From an uncultured Chitinophagaceae bacterium (GTDB lineage Bacteria; Bacteroidota; Bacteroidia; Chitinophagales; Chitinophagaceae), in NCBI GenBank assembly GCA_937907395.1, contig CALCII010000015.1, positions 186,001 to 250,000 of the forward strand: a DNA stretch of 64,000 bases, read 5' to 3'. Made by a program: the position numbers and the translations under genes. Each line of letters opens with the position of its first letter. The first letter of the stretch is position 1. Positions 52,030 to 61,030 of the stretch are shown here, in pieces. The notes beneath the pieces were generated by a model. It was not told the origin of the DNA. It did no database searches and saw only the letters and a program-made list of their open reading frames with translations.

Positions 52030-53973
52030 TTATTCGGATCTGCGATCTTTTATTTCGCCAACGGCCATTGCTACAAACTCATCTACTCCTACCACACCGG
52101 CATCGCCTTTACCTTGCTTGCGAACTGCCACCTTGCCTTCGTTCATTTCCTTCTCACCCACCACCAGCATATAAGGCACTTTCATGAGCTCCGTATCACG
52201 TATTTTCTTGCCTATTTTCTCGTTCCGGTCGTCAACTTCGGCACGAATATCAGCATTTTTCAACTTTTGTGCCACAGTTTTTGCATAATCCATGAATTTA
52301 TCGCTGATTGGCAGCACTTTCACCTGCATCGGCGCCAGCCAAAGCGGGAATTTACCGGCATAATGCTCCAGCAGGAAGCCAATGAAACGTTCATGTGTTC
52401 CAAGCGGTGCACGGTGGATAATCAGCGGTACTTCTGGCTGGTTATTGGGGTTGGTGTACGACAGCTTGAATTTATTACCACTGTTGAAATCCACCTGGTT
52501 GGTAGCCAATGTAAACTCACGACCGATGGCACTCCATATCTGAACATCAATTTTTGGACCATAGAAAGCTGCTTCATCCTGTACTTCAATGAATGGAATA
52601 TTGGACTCAATGAGGACTTTACGCACCATTGCTTCGGTTTCCTGCCAAAGCTCTGGTTCGTTTACATACTTCTGTCCCAGCTTGGATGGTTCGTGCAAAC
52701 TCAAACGCATCACATACTTATCAATACCGAAGATTTTGAAATACTTCAGGTACATATCATTCACCGCACGGAATTCATCACCAAACTGCTCACGGTTACA
52801 ATAGATATGAGCATCGTTCATATGCAGACAACGCACACGCATCAAACCAAATAACTCGCCGCTTTGCTCATAACGATAGCAGGTTCCGTATTCGGCTATA
52901 CGATACGGTAAGTCTTTATAACTTTTGGGTTCTGCATCGAAAATTTTATGGTGGTGCGGACAGTTCATGGCTTTGAGATAATATTTTTCTCCGTCCATTT
53001 CCATGGGAGGGAACATACTATCTGCATAATACGGAAGGTGGCCGCTGGTTAAATACATGCTTTCCTTCGCAATATGCGGAGTTACCACACGCTTGTAACC
53101 TGCTGCTGCTTCGGTTTCCTTTGCCAGCTTTTCCAGTTCTTCAATGACAATAGTTCCATTGGGCATCCATAAAGGAAGTCCGGGACCGGTATCATCATCC
53201 ATTGTATAAATGCCCAGCTCTTTACCCAGTTTGCGGTGGTCACGCTTCTTTGCCTCTTCCAGCATAGCCAGGTATTCATCCAACTCTTTCTGTGAGGGGA
53301 AGGTTACACCATAAACACGGGTGAGCTGTTTGTTCTTTTCATCCCCTTTCCAGTAAGCTCCGGCAATAGATGTTAATTTAATCGCCTTAATGAATCCTGT
53401 ATGAGGGATATGTGGCCCACGGCAGAGATCGGTAAAATTTCCCTGTGTATAAAAAGTGATTTCTCCATCGGCCAAGCCTTGCAATAAATCCAGTTTGTAC
53501 TCATCTCCTTTCTGGGAAAAATAAGCAACTGCATCTGCCTTGGAGATTTCCTTACGCTGAAAATTGTTGCTTTGTTTGGCCAACTCGTTCATTTTCTTTT
53601 CCAGCACCGCTAAATCTTCTTCGGTCATCTTACGATCGCCAAGATCCATGTCATAATAAAATCCTTTCTCCACGGGCGGGCCTACCCAGAATTTTACCCC
53701 CGGAAACAAACTCTCAACTGCTTCTGCCATAAGGTGGGCACTGGAATGCCAGAATGTTGATTTTCCATCGGTATCATCCCACGTCAGCAATTTCAAAGTG
53801 GCATCAGACGTAATGGGACGAGTTAAATCCCAAACCTGTCCGTTAACACTGGCCGCTAAAACTTTACGGGCTAATCCTTCGCTGATCGACTTTGCAATAT
53901 CCAGGGCACTGCTTCCTGCCGCTACCTCTTTCACTGCTCCGTCTGGCAATGTGATGTGAATCTGTTCTGACAT
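52030..53973 (-). CDS. thrS: threonyl-tRNA synthetase
   Basis: This 647-residue class II synthetase charges tRNA-Thr. Domain order: TGS (1-62); editing domain with HSSAHLMAEAV (76-86), the HxxxH site that clears mischarged Ser; the catalytic core with zinc ligand Cys in MNCPHHH (about 337-343) and motif 2 around YRYEQSGELFGLMRVR; and the C-terminal anticodon-binding domain (about 545-640). Its promoter -7 box is perfect. It heads the thrS-infC-rpmI-rplT cluster. Confidence 0.98.
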   Translation of the reverse strand: MSEQIHITLPDGAVKEVAAGSSALDIAKSISEGLARKVLAASVNGQVWDLTRPITSDATLKLLTWDDTDGKSTFWHSSAHLMAEAVESLFPGVKFWVGPPVEKGFYYDMDLGDRKMTEEDLAVLEKKMNELAKQSNNFQRKEISKADAVAYFSQKGDEYKLDLLQGLADGEITFYTQGNFTDLCRGPHIPHTGFIKAIKLTSIAGAYWKGDEKNKQLTRVYGVTFPSQKELDEYLAMLEEAKKRDHRKLGKELGIYTMDDDTGPGLPLWMPNGTIVIEELEKLAKETEAAAGYKRVVTPHIAKESMYLTSGHLPYYADSMFPPMEMDGEKYYLKAMNCPHHHKIFDAEPKSYKDLPYRIAEYGTCYRYEQSGELFGLMRVRCLHMNDAHIYCNREQFGDEFRAVNDMYLKYFKIFGIDKYVMRLSLHEPSKLGQKYVNEPELWQETEAMVRKVLIESNIPFIEVQDEAAFYGPKIDVQIWSAIGREFTLATNQVDFNSGNKFKLSYTNPNNQPEVPLIIHRAPLGTHERFIGFLLEHYAGKFPLWLAPMQVKVLPISDKFMDYAKTVAQKLKNADIRAEVDDRNEKIGKKIRDTELMKVPYMLVVGEKEMNEGKVAVRKQGKGDAGVVGVDEFVAMAVGEIKDRRSE

Positions 53974-54005
53974 AATAAACTGATGTTAATCAAAATTTTG
54001 AAGTG

Positions 54006-54013
54006 CAAAATTA
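54006..54013 (-). promoter_or_regulatory. -7 promoter box for thrS
   Basis: TAATTTTG on the minus strand, a perfect match, leaving a leader of only about 25-30 bases. That is too short for a T-box. Confidence 0.62.
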
Positions 54014-54097
54014 ACAAACTATTGCCGATGAGCGGGTAAACGTTTTGGTTATTTTGCAGGGGAACTGATATTTGTAAAAAAACAGTTCGGGCAGACT

Positions 54098-55141
54098 ATG
54101 ATTCAAAAAGGTATGAAATACGTATTCCTGCTTTCAGGCATATTATTTTCTCTATCTGTTGGTGCACAGAAATACAGCGGACAATGGAGAGGTAGTTTTG
54201 AAGCAAAAGGTGACACCTCCAAAACCGAATATGTACTTGAGTTTGATGTGAACGGAACAACTATAGAAGGCACTTCCACCACCTATTTTATGCTGGGCGG
54301 GAAACGCTATTATACCATTTGCGCCATTAAGGGCACATTTGATCCTGCCAGCAAAACCTTTGTTTCTACAGAAACCAGCCGGATCAAAGCCAACACCCCC
54401 GCCTGGTTTGGTGATTGCTTACAAACGCATATCCTTACTTATTTCAAAAAAGGAAATACAGAACAGTTAGTGGGCACCTGGAAGCCTGCCAGCAAAGAAA
54501 ACAATTGCGGTACCGGAAGCACAGTACTTTCAAGAACCTTATTGGTAAAAAATCCTATTGTAACACCGCCTCCATCAACAACCGTACGTGTAAGCCCACC
54601 GGCGAACAAACCTGCTGTAACCACACAACAGAAACAGGAAACGGTTGCAAAGAACAAAGCGGCACCTGTAAAACAGGCTCCCAAAAAAGACACTGTAGTT
54701 AAAACAGCTCCTGTAATATCGAAAGTGGAAAACAAAATTCAGCCGCAATCGAATCCTGAAACAAAGCCTGTTATTACAGCTCCCAAACTTCCAAATGGAA
54801 TTGAGAAAAGGGATAATAAAGTTTTTGAAACCATTTCACTTTCATCAGACGAAATCATCGTTAACCTGTATGATAACGCAGAAATAGATGGTGATGTGAT
54901 TACGGTTTTATTCAACGGAGAAGTAATCGCTTCCAAACAAACTTTAAGCGACAAACCAATTACATTAAAACTGAAAGCAATTCACGGCAAGGACAACACA
55001 TTAACTATGTATGCCGAAAACATGGGACGTGTTCCACCCAATACAGCCATCATGAAAGTTCAGAGCGGAGACAATTACTTTAAAGTATTTCTGAGCGCCG
55101 ATGATCAGAAAAATGCCAGTGTTGTGTTCCGTGTAAAATAA
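54098..55141 (+). CDS. secreted two-domain protein of unknown function
   Basis: This 347-residue protein has a signal peptide (through SVGAQ; ATG 54113 is an equally good start). The N-terminal domain (about 25-155) begins YSGQWRGSFEAKGD and has four Cys, suggesting a lipocalin-like beta-barrel. A low-complexity Pro/Lys/Thr/Val linker (about 160-235) follows. The C-terminal beta domain (about 245-347) has LYDNAEIDGDVITVLFNG, NTLTMYAENMGRVPPNTA and FRVK at the end. I have seen the C-terminal pattern in other Bacteroidota secreted proteins but know no name. It converges with the TonB receptor gene 6 bases away. Confidence 0.75.
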   Translation: MIQKGMKYVFLLSGILFSLSVGAQKYSGQWRGSFEAKGDTSKTEYVLEFDVNGTTIEGTSTTYFMLGGKRYYTICAIKGTFDPASKTFVSTETSRIKANTPAWFGDCLQTHILTYFKKGNTEQLVGTWKPASKENNCGTGSTVLSRTLLVKNPIVTPPPSTTVRVSPPANKPAVTTQQKQETVAKNKAAPVKQAPKKDTVVKTAPVISKVENKIQPQSNPETKPVITAPKLPNGIEKRDNKVFETISLSSDEIIVNLYDNAEIDGDVITVLFNGEVIASKQTLSDKPITLKLKAIHGKDNTLTMYAENMGRVPPNTAIMKVQSGDNYFKVFLSADDQKNASVVFRVK

Positions 55142-55147
55142 TCAGAA

Positions 55148-57499
55148 TCAGAATTTAAAATTCATTGTTACACTTGGTAAAACAGGAAACAGGGAAACCT
55201 GTCTTGCTTCCACCTGTAAAGAACCTTCCAGCGGACTTCCTGTTTGATCATAATAAATGAAATATGGGTTTTGCCGACTGTACGCATTATACAGGCTGAA
55301 CACCCACTCCGTTTTAAATTTCTTCTCCCTCTTTGGCTGGGGCAGATAGGTGGCCGATAAATCAAGTCGATGATAGGATGGTAACCGGTATTGGTTGATT
55401 CGGCTATACTGCTGCGTTAGCACTCCATCTACAAGGAAGAAACGTTCGGGTAAGGTGAACTCATTTCCTGTTCCATAAACAAAGACCGCCCCGAATTTCC
55501 ATTTCTTTGTTTTCTGATAATTCATCACCACACTCAGATCATGCCGGCGGTCGTACCGTCCCGGATATTTTTCACCTTCATTTAATGCTGCAAATTTTCT
55601 CCAGGTCCATGACAAAGTATAAGAAACCCAGCCGCTGAAATTACCCCTCGTTTTGCTCACATAAAATTCGGCACCATAGCTCCACCCTTTCCCAAATACA
55701 AAACTCTCTTCGGGGTCACCAATTCCCGGAGTAAACCCTTCTTTATATTCGATCTGGTTGGCCATTGTTTTGTAATACACTTCAAAAGATGTTTCCCACA
55801 GATTGTTCTTCAGGTTCTTAAAAAAACCAGCTGCATATTGCCAGCCAATCTGAGGCCGTACATTGAGTGTACTGGGAACCCATATGTCCGTAGGCAATGT
55901 AGTTCCTGAGTTACTCACCAGGTGAATAAATTGCATATTCCTCGTTACAGCCGCCTTAACGGAGGTAGCTTCATCAATTGTATAACGAAGCGTGGCCCGT
56001 GGTTCTAAGCCACCATAATCTTTAATTCCTTTTCCCCTGCTATATATAGTGCTGTCGAGCCGATTCCCATTGGCATCTTTGACATATTGTGTGTATGGAC
56101 CCGTTTGCTGAAAATAACTGTACCGCACACCATAATTCATCTTGAGTTTATCGCTGATTTCCCAATCATCCATGAGATAAACAGCCATTTCGTGAGCAAA
56201 CTTATTATTCACCACCTGCGGGTTAAATACCTGGTCGCCACTCTTACCTGAAGTAGTTTGCGGATTAAAGCGATGATGCGTATACACAACTCCGTATTTC
56301 ACCTGGTGCCCGCTGAAAGGATAATAATCAAAATCAATTTTTGCAGTAACATCACGGATAGATGAATTGAAGTTTACCTCAAAGTTGCTTTGTGCGCCAC
56401 CAAATTCAAACTGGTAATCGTTCCAGACAACTGAAGTATTGGAGAACAGTTTGCTGTTGAACACGTGGTTCCAACGCAGGGTTGCTGTAGAGTTGCCCCA
56501 TGGAATACGTGCATTGAAAGAACGTTCCTTGTTCTTGAATGAAAACACATCCCTTCCGAAATATCCGCTTACATATAACCGGTCTTTTTCCGAAAATTTA
56601 TAATTGAATTTCGTGTTCAGATCATAGAAATAATATCCCGATCCGTAAAAATTGCTGGATGGTTTAATAAAAGGTTTTGCTAAAACATCCACATACGTTC
56701 TGCGGGCAGAAACAATAAATGAAGCTTTTTCTTTAAGCACCGGACCCTGAATGGAAACTCTTGATGAAATTGTTCCGATTCCTCCTTCCACCTGGAACTT
56801 TTTATTGTTTCCATCTTTCATGGCAATGTCCACGACACTACTGATGCGTCCGCCATAATTAGCCGGCATTCCACCTTTGATGAGACTTACATTTTTCAAA
56901 GCATCGCTATTGAACACAGAGAAAAAGCCAAACAGGTGTCCGGGATTGTAAACCACTGCGTCGTCCAGTAAAATCAGGTTCTGATCGGCTCCTCCTCCTC
57001 TTACAAACAATCCACTATTTCCTTCGCCTGCATTTCGAACACCAGGCAATAGTTGTAAAACCTTCATGGGGTCCACTTCACCTGCAAATGCAGGAACCGA
57101 CTTAATCTGGTTCATGCTCAGCTCAAATTTGCCCATTTGTGCACTCTTGATATTGATATCTCTTTTTTTAGAATACACAACCACTTCCTGCGACAATGTT
57201 ACTTTGGGAGCAAGTTCAATATTCAACTGCAGATTGGATTGCACAGTTACCGATATTTCCTTTTGCTGATAAGCAACATGAGAAACAGAAATGATATAAG
57301 TGCCTGGCTCCAATGTAAGTGAATAAAATCCGTACTGGTTGGATGTAATAACTTTACTCTTTCCCTTAATACTTACAGAAGCTCCAATTACTGTTTCATT
57401 ACTGGCACTGTCTTTCACGTAACCACTTATAGAAACACGATCCTGTGCTTTTACTGACAACATCATCAACAGGGCAAAACCCAACAAAAGAAATCTCAC
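55148..57499 (-). CDS. TonB-dependent receptor with carboxypeptidase-regulatory domain
   Basis: This 783-residue receptor has a signal peptide (1-18, ending SVKAQ), a carboxypeptidase-like domain (about 22-105: SISGYVKDSASNETVIGASV), a plug domain (about 125-235: VLQLLPGVRNAGEGNSGLFV, RGGGADQNLILLDDAVVY) and a barrel ending in FPVLPSVTMNFKF. The start codon is GTG at 57499. The gene begins 31 bases after the DUF3347 lipoprotein gene, so the two share an operon, which suggests a metal-related ligand. That is inference. Confidence 0.92.
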   Translation of the reverse strand: MRFLLLGFALLMMLSVKAQDRVSISGYVKDSASNETVIGASVSIKGKSKVITSNQYGFYSLTLEPGTYIISVSHVAYQQKEISVTVQSNLQLNIELAPKVTLSQEVVVYSKKRDINIKSAQMGKFELSMNQIKSVPAFAGEVDPMKVLQLLPGVRNAGEGNSGLFVRGGGADQNLILLDDAVVYNPGHLFGFFSVFNSDALKNVSLIKGGMPANYGGRISSVVDIAMKDGNNKKFQVEGGIGTISSRVSIQGPVLKEKASFIVSARRTYVDVLAKPFIKPSSNFYGSGYYFYDLNTKFNYKFSEKDRLYVSGYFGRDVFSFKNKERSFNARIPWGNSTATLRWNHVFNSKLFSNTSVVWNDYQFEFGGAQSNFEVNFNSSIRDVTAKIDFDYYPFSGHQVKYGVVYTHHRFNPQTTSGKSGDQVFNPQVVNNKFAHEMAVYLMDDWEISDKLKMNYGVRYSYFQQTGPYTQYVKDANGNRLDSTIYSRGKGIKDYGGLEPRATLRYTIDEATSVKAAVTRNMQFIHLVSNSGTTLPTDIWVPSTLNVRPQIGWQYAAGFFKNLKNNLWETSFEVYYKTMANQIEYKEGFTPGIGDPEESFVFGKGWSYGAEFYVSKTRGNFSGWVSYTLSWTWRKFAALNEGEKYPGRYDRRHDLSVVMNYQKTKKWKFGAVFVYGTGNEFTLPERFFLVDGVLTQQYSRINQYRLPSYHRLDLSATYLPQPKREKKFKTEWVFSLYNAYSRQNPYFIYYDQTGSPLEGSLQVEARQVSLFPVLPSVTMNFKF

Positions 57500-57530
57500 A
57501 ATAAATAGTTTAGTTCCGGAATCAGAATGC

Positions 57531-58103
57531 TTAATATTTCAATGTTTCTTTTACTTCACCGCAGGGGGCCTCTTTTTTATCTGCATACGGATTCTGAGGT
57601 GCTTCTGTATTACTCAGCCAGTAGGCTCCTTTGCTATCAAATGCAGCAGGACAAAAGAGATAATAGATAGGTTGATTGGCTGGGCGAACGGCTCTTACAA
57701 TATCATAAAGTGCATTTGAAATCATTTCAAATGACTCCCGTTTTTTCTGAATAGTTGATTCTCCCAGCATTCCGGTGATTTCTGCAGAAACATCACCCGG
57801 TCGGCCATTGATACTTTCAAAAGCCAGTGAATCTTTTTGCTGTAATTCGGTAAGCTGCAAACTGTCTATTATTGTTTTTAATTCAACCCCTTTTGCATTT
57901 ACTGCTGACGTATCTCCTTCAATAAATGCATCTTTCAATGCAAAGTATCCATTCAATAACTTGCCAAAGGAAGCATTGAATCCTTCACTGTAAGGTGCTT
58001 TTTCAGCTGTAACGGGAGCTGTCTCATCTGTTTTCTTATCATCGGTGTTTTTGCAGGCTGCAAAAAAAATGACGGCAGCCAGCATCATTCCCAAATACTT
58101 CAT
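57531..58103 (-). CDS. DUF3347 domain-containing lipoprotein
   Basis: This 190-residue lipoprotein has lipobox FFAAC (Cys17), an acidic linker, then a helical DUF3347 domain (about 45-188). The diagnostic C-terminus has YYLFCPAAFDSKGAYWLS and then NPYADKKEAPCGEVKETL, with the two conserved Cys. DUF3347 occurs next to or fused with CusB-like copper efflux proteins, so periplasmic copper binding is plausible. It is the first gene of the operon with the TonB receptor, with a perfect -7 box 13 bases upstream. Confidence 0.87.
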   Translation of the reverse strand: MKYLGMMLAAVIFFAACKNTDDKKTDETAPVTAEKAPYSEGFNASFGKLLNGYFALKDAFIEGDTSAVNAKGVELKTIIDSLQLTELQQKDSLAFESINGRPGDVSAEITGMLGESTIQKKRESFEMISNALYDIVRAVRPANQPIYYLFCPAAFDSKGAYWLSNTEAPQNPYADKKEAPCGEVKETLKY

Positions 58104-58116
58104 ATAATCATTTTTG

Positions 58117-58124
58117 CAAAGGTA
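58117..58124 (-). promoter_or_regulatory. -7 promoter box for the DUF3347/TonB receptor operon
   Basis: TACCTTTG on the minus strand, a perfect match. The leader would be under 10 bases. Confidence 0.6.
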
Positions 58125-58252
58125 ACTTTTTTGTCCGGCCCTCCCTTTCCTTCATTAACAATACCGCATCTTTAACAAAATCTGTTATTTGTAACATTTC
58201 AATTCAAAAGAGGTTCAAACGAAATAGTAACTTCGCAGCTCATTTTTTTTAT

Positions 58253-60217
58253 ATGCTCGCAGGATTTCAGAATATGACATTTGAGTTTGGGGCCCGTGCT
58301 ATTGTTGAAGATGCCACCTGGCATATTCATCCAAACGAACGTATTGGTTTAATTGGTTATAACGGTACCGGAAAGTCTACTTTGCTGAAACTTCTGGTTG
58401 GAGAATACCTGCCTTCCAAGGGTGAGGTAATCCGAAGCCGTAGTACCAGTATTGGCTACCTGCACCAAGACCTGCTGAGTTTTGATACCAACGAATCCAT
58501 TCTGCAGGTGGCGTTAAGTGCGTTTGAACGGGTGCTGCAACTGGAAAAAGAAATTGAAGAGCTGGGCAAGCAACTGGAGCAAAACCATACAGACGAAAAC
58601 CTGCTTCACAGCTATTCTGATAAGCTGCACGAAATGGATACGTTGGATGGTTATAATATCCATCATAAAACGGAAGAAATTTTACAGGGATTAGGTTTTA
58701 ATAATAAAGATCTGGGCCGTCCTTACAAAGAATTCAGTGGTGGTTGGCGCATGCGTGTTTTGTTAGCTAAAATGATTCTGCAACAACCCGATTTGCTTTT
58801 ACTGGATGAACCTACCAACCACTTAGATCTTCCCTCTATTGAATGGCTGGAAAAATACCTCCTGCATTACCAGGGATCGGTAATCATTGTGTCGCATGAC
58901 CGTTGGTTTCTGGACCGGATGGTAACCAAAATTGTGGAAGTATTTCAACAACAGATTCATATCTACGGCGGCAACTATTCGTTCTACCAGAAAGAAAAGG
59001 AACTGCGAATGGATCTGCAACAAAAAGCGTATGAAAACCAGCAGGACTATATCCGCCAGCAGGAGCGGTTCATTGAGCGTTTCCGTTCCAAAGCCACGAA
59101 AGCGGCTGCTGCACAAAGTGCCATTAAACGACTGGAAAAACTGGATGTGATTGAAGCGCCCACCAATGACCGCCCTACCATACGCATCAATTTCCAGGTG
59201 GATAAAACACCCGGCAAAATCATTTGTGAACTGAAGCATATCACCAAGCGTTTTGGCGAACTTGAGATTGTGAATAATACCAGTGCTGAAATTGAGCGTG
59301 GCGATAAAATTGCATTGATTGGCGCCAATGGTAAAGGTAAATCCACCCTGCTCCGCATTATTGCCGGAACCGAATCGTTTGAAGGTGACCGGAAGTGGGG
59401 GCACAATGTGGAAGAAAGCTTCTATGCACAGCATCAGCTGGAAGCCCTTCATCTGAACAATACTTTACTGGATGAGATGAAAAGCTGCGGCAGCCAGAAA
59501 ACCGATCAGGAATTAAGAACATTACTTGGCTGTTTTCTTTTCAGCGGAGATGATACAGATAAAAAAATCAAAGTATTGAGCGGTGGTGAAAAAGCACGGA
59601 TTGCACTGGCCAAAACCATCATCAGCAAGGCCAACTTCCTGTTGCTGGATGAACCTACCAACCACCTGGATATGCATTCTGTTGAGTTGCTCATTGAAGC
59701 ATTGAATAAATACGAAGGCAGTTTAATCCTGGTGAGCCACGACCGCTATTTTGTATCAAAAACGGCTAATAAAATCTGGGAAATTGTTGATGGGGAAATC
59801 AAAGAGTTCAAAGGAACTTATAATGAATACCTGGAGTGGAACGAGCGAATGCAAAAGAAAGAGGCTGTTGAAGCAGTTGAGAAACCTATACTAAAAGCCG
59901 AAGAGAAAAAGGAAGTTCCGGCACCTCAAACAGTTATTTCCAATACCAAACAAATCATCAACAAAGAAGTCAAAAAAGAATTAAACAGGGAACAAAAGAA
60001 CCTCCAGCAGCTGGAAGAGCAGATCAACCAATGCACCAAACAGAAACGGGAGCTCGAAGCCCAACTGGCTGATCCCAATACTTACTCCGACAAAACAAAA
60101 TTTTTAGAAACAGAAACAGCTTATCAGAAAGAAACACAGAAACTGGCTCAACTCAACAAGCAATACGAATCTGTTTTTGAAAAAGTGATGGAACTGGAAT
60201 CAAAAATGAACGGATAA
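58253..60217 (+). CDS. ABC-F family ATP-binding protein
   Basis: This 654-residue protein has tandem ABC domains and no membrane part. Walker A sites are GYNGTGKST (about 34-42) and GANGKGKST (about 363-371). Signature motifs are FSGGWRMRVLLAK and LSGGEKARIALAK, and both Walker B sites read LLLDEPTNHLD. The interdomain linker is Arg/Gln-rich (QQDYIRQQERFIERFRSKATKA). The C-terminus (about 545-654) is a Lys/Glu/Gln coiled coil, as in Uup. ABC-F proteins act on ribosomes; some give antibiotic resistance, but nothing here singles that out. Confidence 0.94.
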   Translation: MLAGFQNMTFEFGARAIVEDATWHIHPNERIGLIGYNGTGKSTLLKLLVGEYLPSKGEVIRSRSTSIGYLHQDLLSFDTNESILQVALSAFERVLQLEKEIEELGKQLEQNHTDENLLHSYSDKLHEMDTLDGYNIHHKTEEILQGLGFNNKDLGRPYKEFSGGWRMRVLLAKMILQQPDLLLLDEPTNHLDLPSIEWLEKYLLHYQGSVIIVSHDRWFLDRMVTKIVEVFQQQIHIYGGNYSFYQKEKELRMDLQQKAYENQQDYIRQQERFIERFRSKATKAAAAQSAIKRLEKLDVIEAPTNDRPTIRINFQVDKTPGKIICELKHITKRFGELEIVNNTSAEIERGDKIALIGANGKGKSTLLRIIAGTESFEGDRKWGHNVEESFYAQHQLEALHLNNTLLDEMKSCGSQKTDQELRTLLGCFLFSGDDTDKKIKVLSGGEKARIALAKTIISKANFLLLDEPTNHLDMHSVELLIEALNKYEGSLILVSHDRYFVSKTANKIWEIVDGEIKEFKGTYNEYLEWNERMQKKEAVEAVEKPILKAEEKKEVPAPQTVISNTKQIINKEVKKELNREQKNLQQLEEQINQCTKQKRELEAQLADPNTYSDKTKFLETETAYQKETQKLAQLNKQYESVFEKVMELESKMNG

Positions 60218-60223
60218 AAAAAA

Positions 60224-60247
60224 GCCATCCCCAGGAATGGGGACGGC
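60224..60247 (-). terminator. terminator after the small fn3-like gene
   Basis: GCCATCCCC / GGGGACGGC arms with one mismatch, followed leftward by a run of eight T. It lies between the convergent ABC-F and fn3-like genes. Confidence 0.85.
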
Positions 60248-60287
60248 GTATTTACCTATAAGAGAACCAACAGTACGTTGAAATAAT

Positions 60288-60644
60288 TTATAAAGATTGT
60301 TCGCCCACGATACGATAAGTACCATCGGCATTGAACTGTTTAATACGATAGACTGCTTTATCTGCTTTTTTATCCCTGAACTGAAAAGAAAAAACACCAT
60401 TCATTTCATAGCCGCCCAAAACAATTGCAGCTGTTTTGAAGGTTTTACCATCCACACTTTTCTCTATTTCATAACTGATAACTGAAGGATCTGAATCGGC
60501 AATCCAGGAGAGAGAAACATTGTTTCCCTGCTGGGAAATCTTAAGTTCTGATACGTTGGGCCAACTACCAACAGAAGTAACAGTAGCGAAACTGCTTACA
60601 TAAAAGACACTGATAAAAAAGAAAGAGAGTAAAATTGTTTTCAT
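60288..60644 (-). CDS. small secreted protein with a single fibronectin III-like domain
   Basis: This 118-residue protein has a signal peptide (about 1-20). The remaining residues form one beta-sandwich: VSLSWIADSDPSVISYEIEK (about 48-67), then FSFQFRDKKADKAVYRIKQFNADGTYRI. This resembles the fn3-like module that usually precedes the sorting domain in T9SS proteins, but here it stands alone and no sorting domain follows. Function unknown. Confidence 0.75.
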   Translation of the reverse strand: MKTILLSFFFISVFYVSSFATVTSVGSWPNVSELKISQQGNNVSLSWIADSDPSVISYEIEKSVDGKTFKTAAIVLGGYEMNGVFSFQFRDKKADKAVYRIKQFNADGTYRIVGEQSL

Positions 60645-60873
60645 ATATACAAATTGATCGGCTTACGAATAATTTAGGATTGGATCAATTTGGTTTAAAA
60701 CGGACTTGGAGAGGTCGGATATTCTGATTGTAAAGAAATGAAAGCGGAGATGGCTGAGAATTTCAGTCAGGCCGGATCCATTGAGACCGTAAAATTACTG
60801 TCTTTTCGAAATTATGCAAGCAATTGCGTTTATTTTTTTCAATCCCCCTCCTAACCTGTTGACAAGCAAATAA
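60645..60873. other. longest non-coding gap, no feature recognised
   Basis: These roughly 230 bases between the fn3-like gene and the tRNA terminator contain no credible ORF, palindrome or promoter match beyond whatever drives the leftward fn3-like gene. Confidence 0.6.
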
Positions 60874-60900
60874 AAAGCCTCTGCATGACACAGAGGCTTT
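60874..60900 (-). terminator. terminator after tRNA-Arg
   Basis: Perfect 10-base arms AAAGCCTCTG / CAGAGGCTTT around a 7-base loop, followed leftward by TTATTT. Confidence 0.92.
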
Positions 60901-60901
60901 G

Positions 60902-60975
60902 TGATCCCGACACGATTCGAACGTGTGACCCACAGCTTAGAAGGCTGTTGCTCTATCCAACTGAGCTACGGGACC
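60902..60975 (-). tRNA. tRNA-Arg (anticodon UCU)
   Basis: The 74-base sequence folds fully: acceptor GGTCCCG/CGGGATC with one G-T pair, D arm GCTC/GAGC, anticodon arm ACAGC/GCTGT with loop CTTCTAA, and T arm ACACG/CGTGT with loop TTCGAAT. The anticodon TCT reads AGA and AGG arginine codons. The 3' CCA is not encoded. A perfect -7 box lies 13 bases upstream and a terminator directly follows, so it is a single-tRNA transcript. Confidence 0.97.
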
Positions 60976-60987
60976 TTGATTGGAGCG

Positions 60988-60995
60988 CAAAGATA
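60988..60995 (-). promoter_or_regulatory. -7 promoter box for tRNA-Arg
   Basis: TATCTTTG on the minus strand, a perfect match, 13 bases before the mature tRNA 5' end. Confidence 0.7.
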
Positions 60996-61030
60996 ATTTT
61001 TAGTACCATTGCATCCAAACTCATCATTGA

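Noticed and set aside
52114..52854. 246-codon open frame antisense to thrS
   Set aside because: The opposite strand encodes a complete threonyl-tRNA synthetase; the antisense translation is rich in His, Phe and Cys and shows no family pattern.
53974..54005. T-box or threonine-responsive leader for thrS
   Set aside because: The gap from the perfect -7 box to the start codon is only about 30 bases, too short for a T-box.
58823..59452. 209-codon open frame antisense to the ABC-F gene
   Set aside because: Antisense to conserved ABC motifs and without recognisable protein features.
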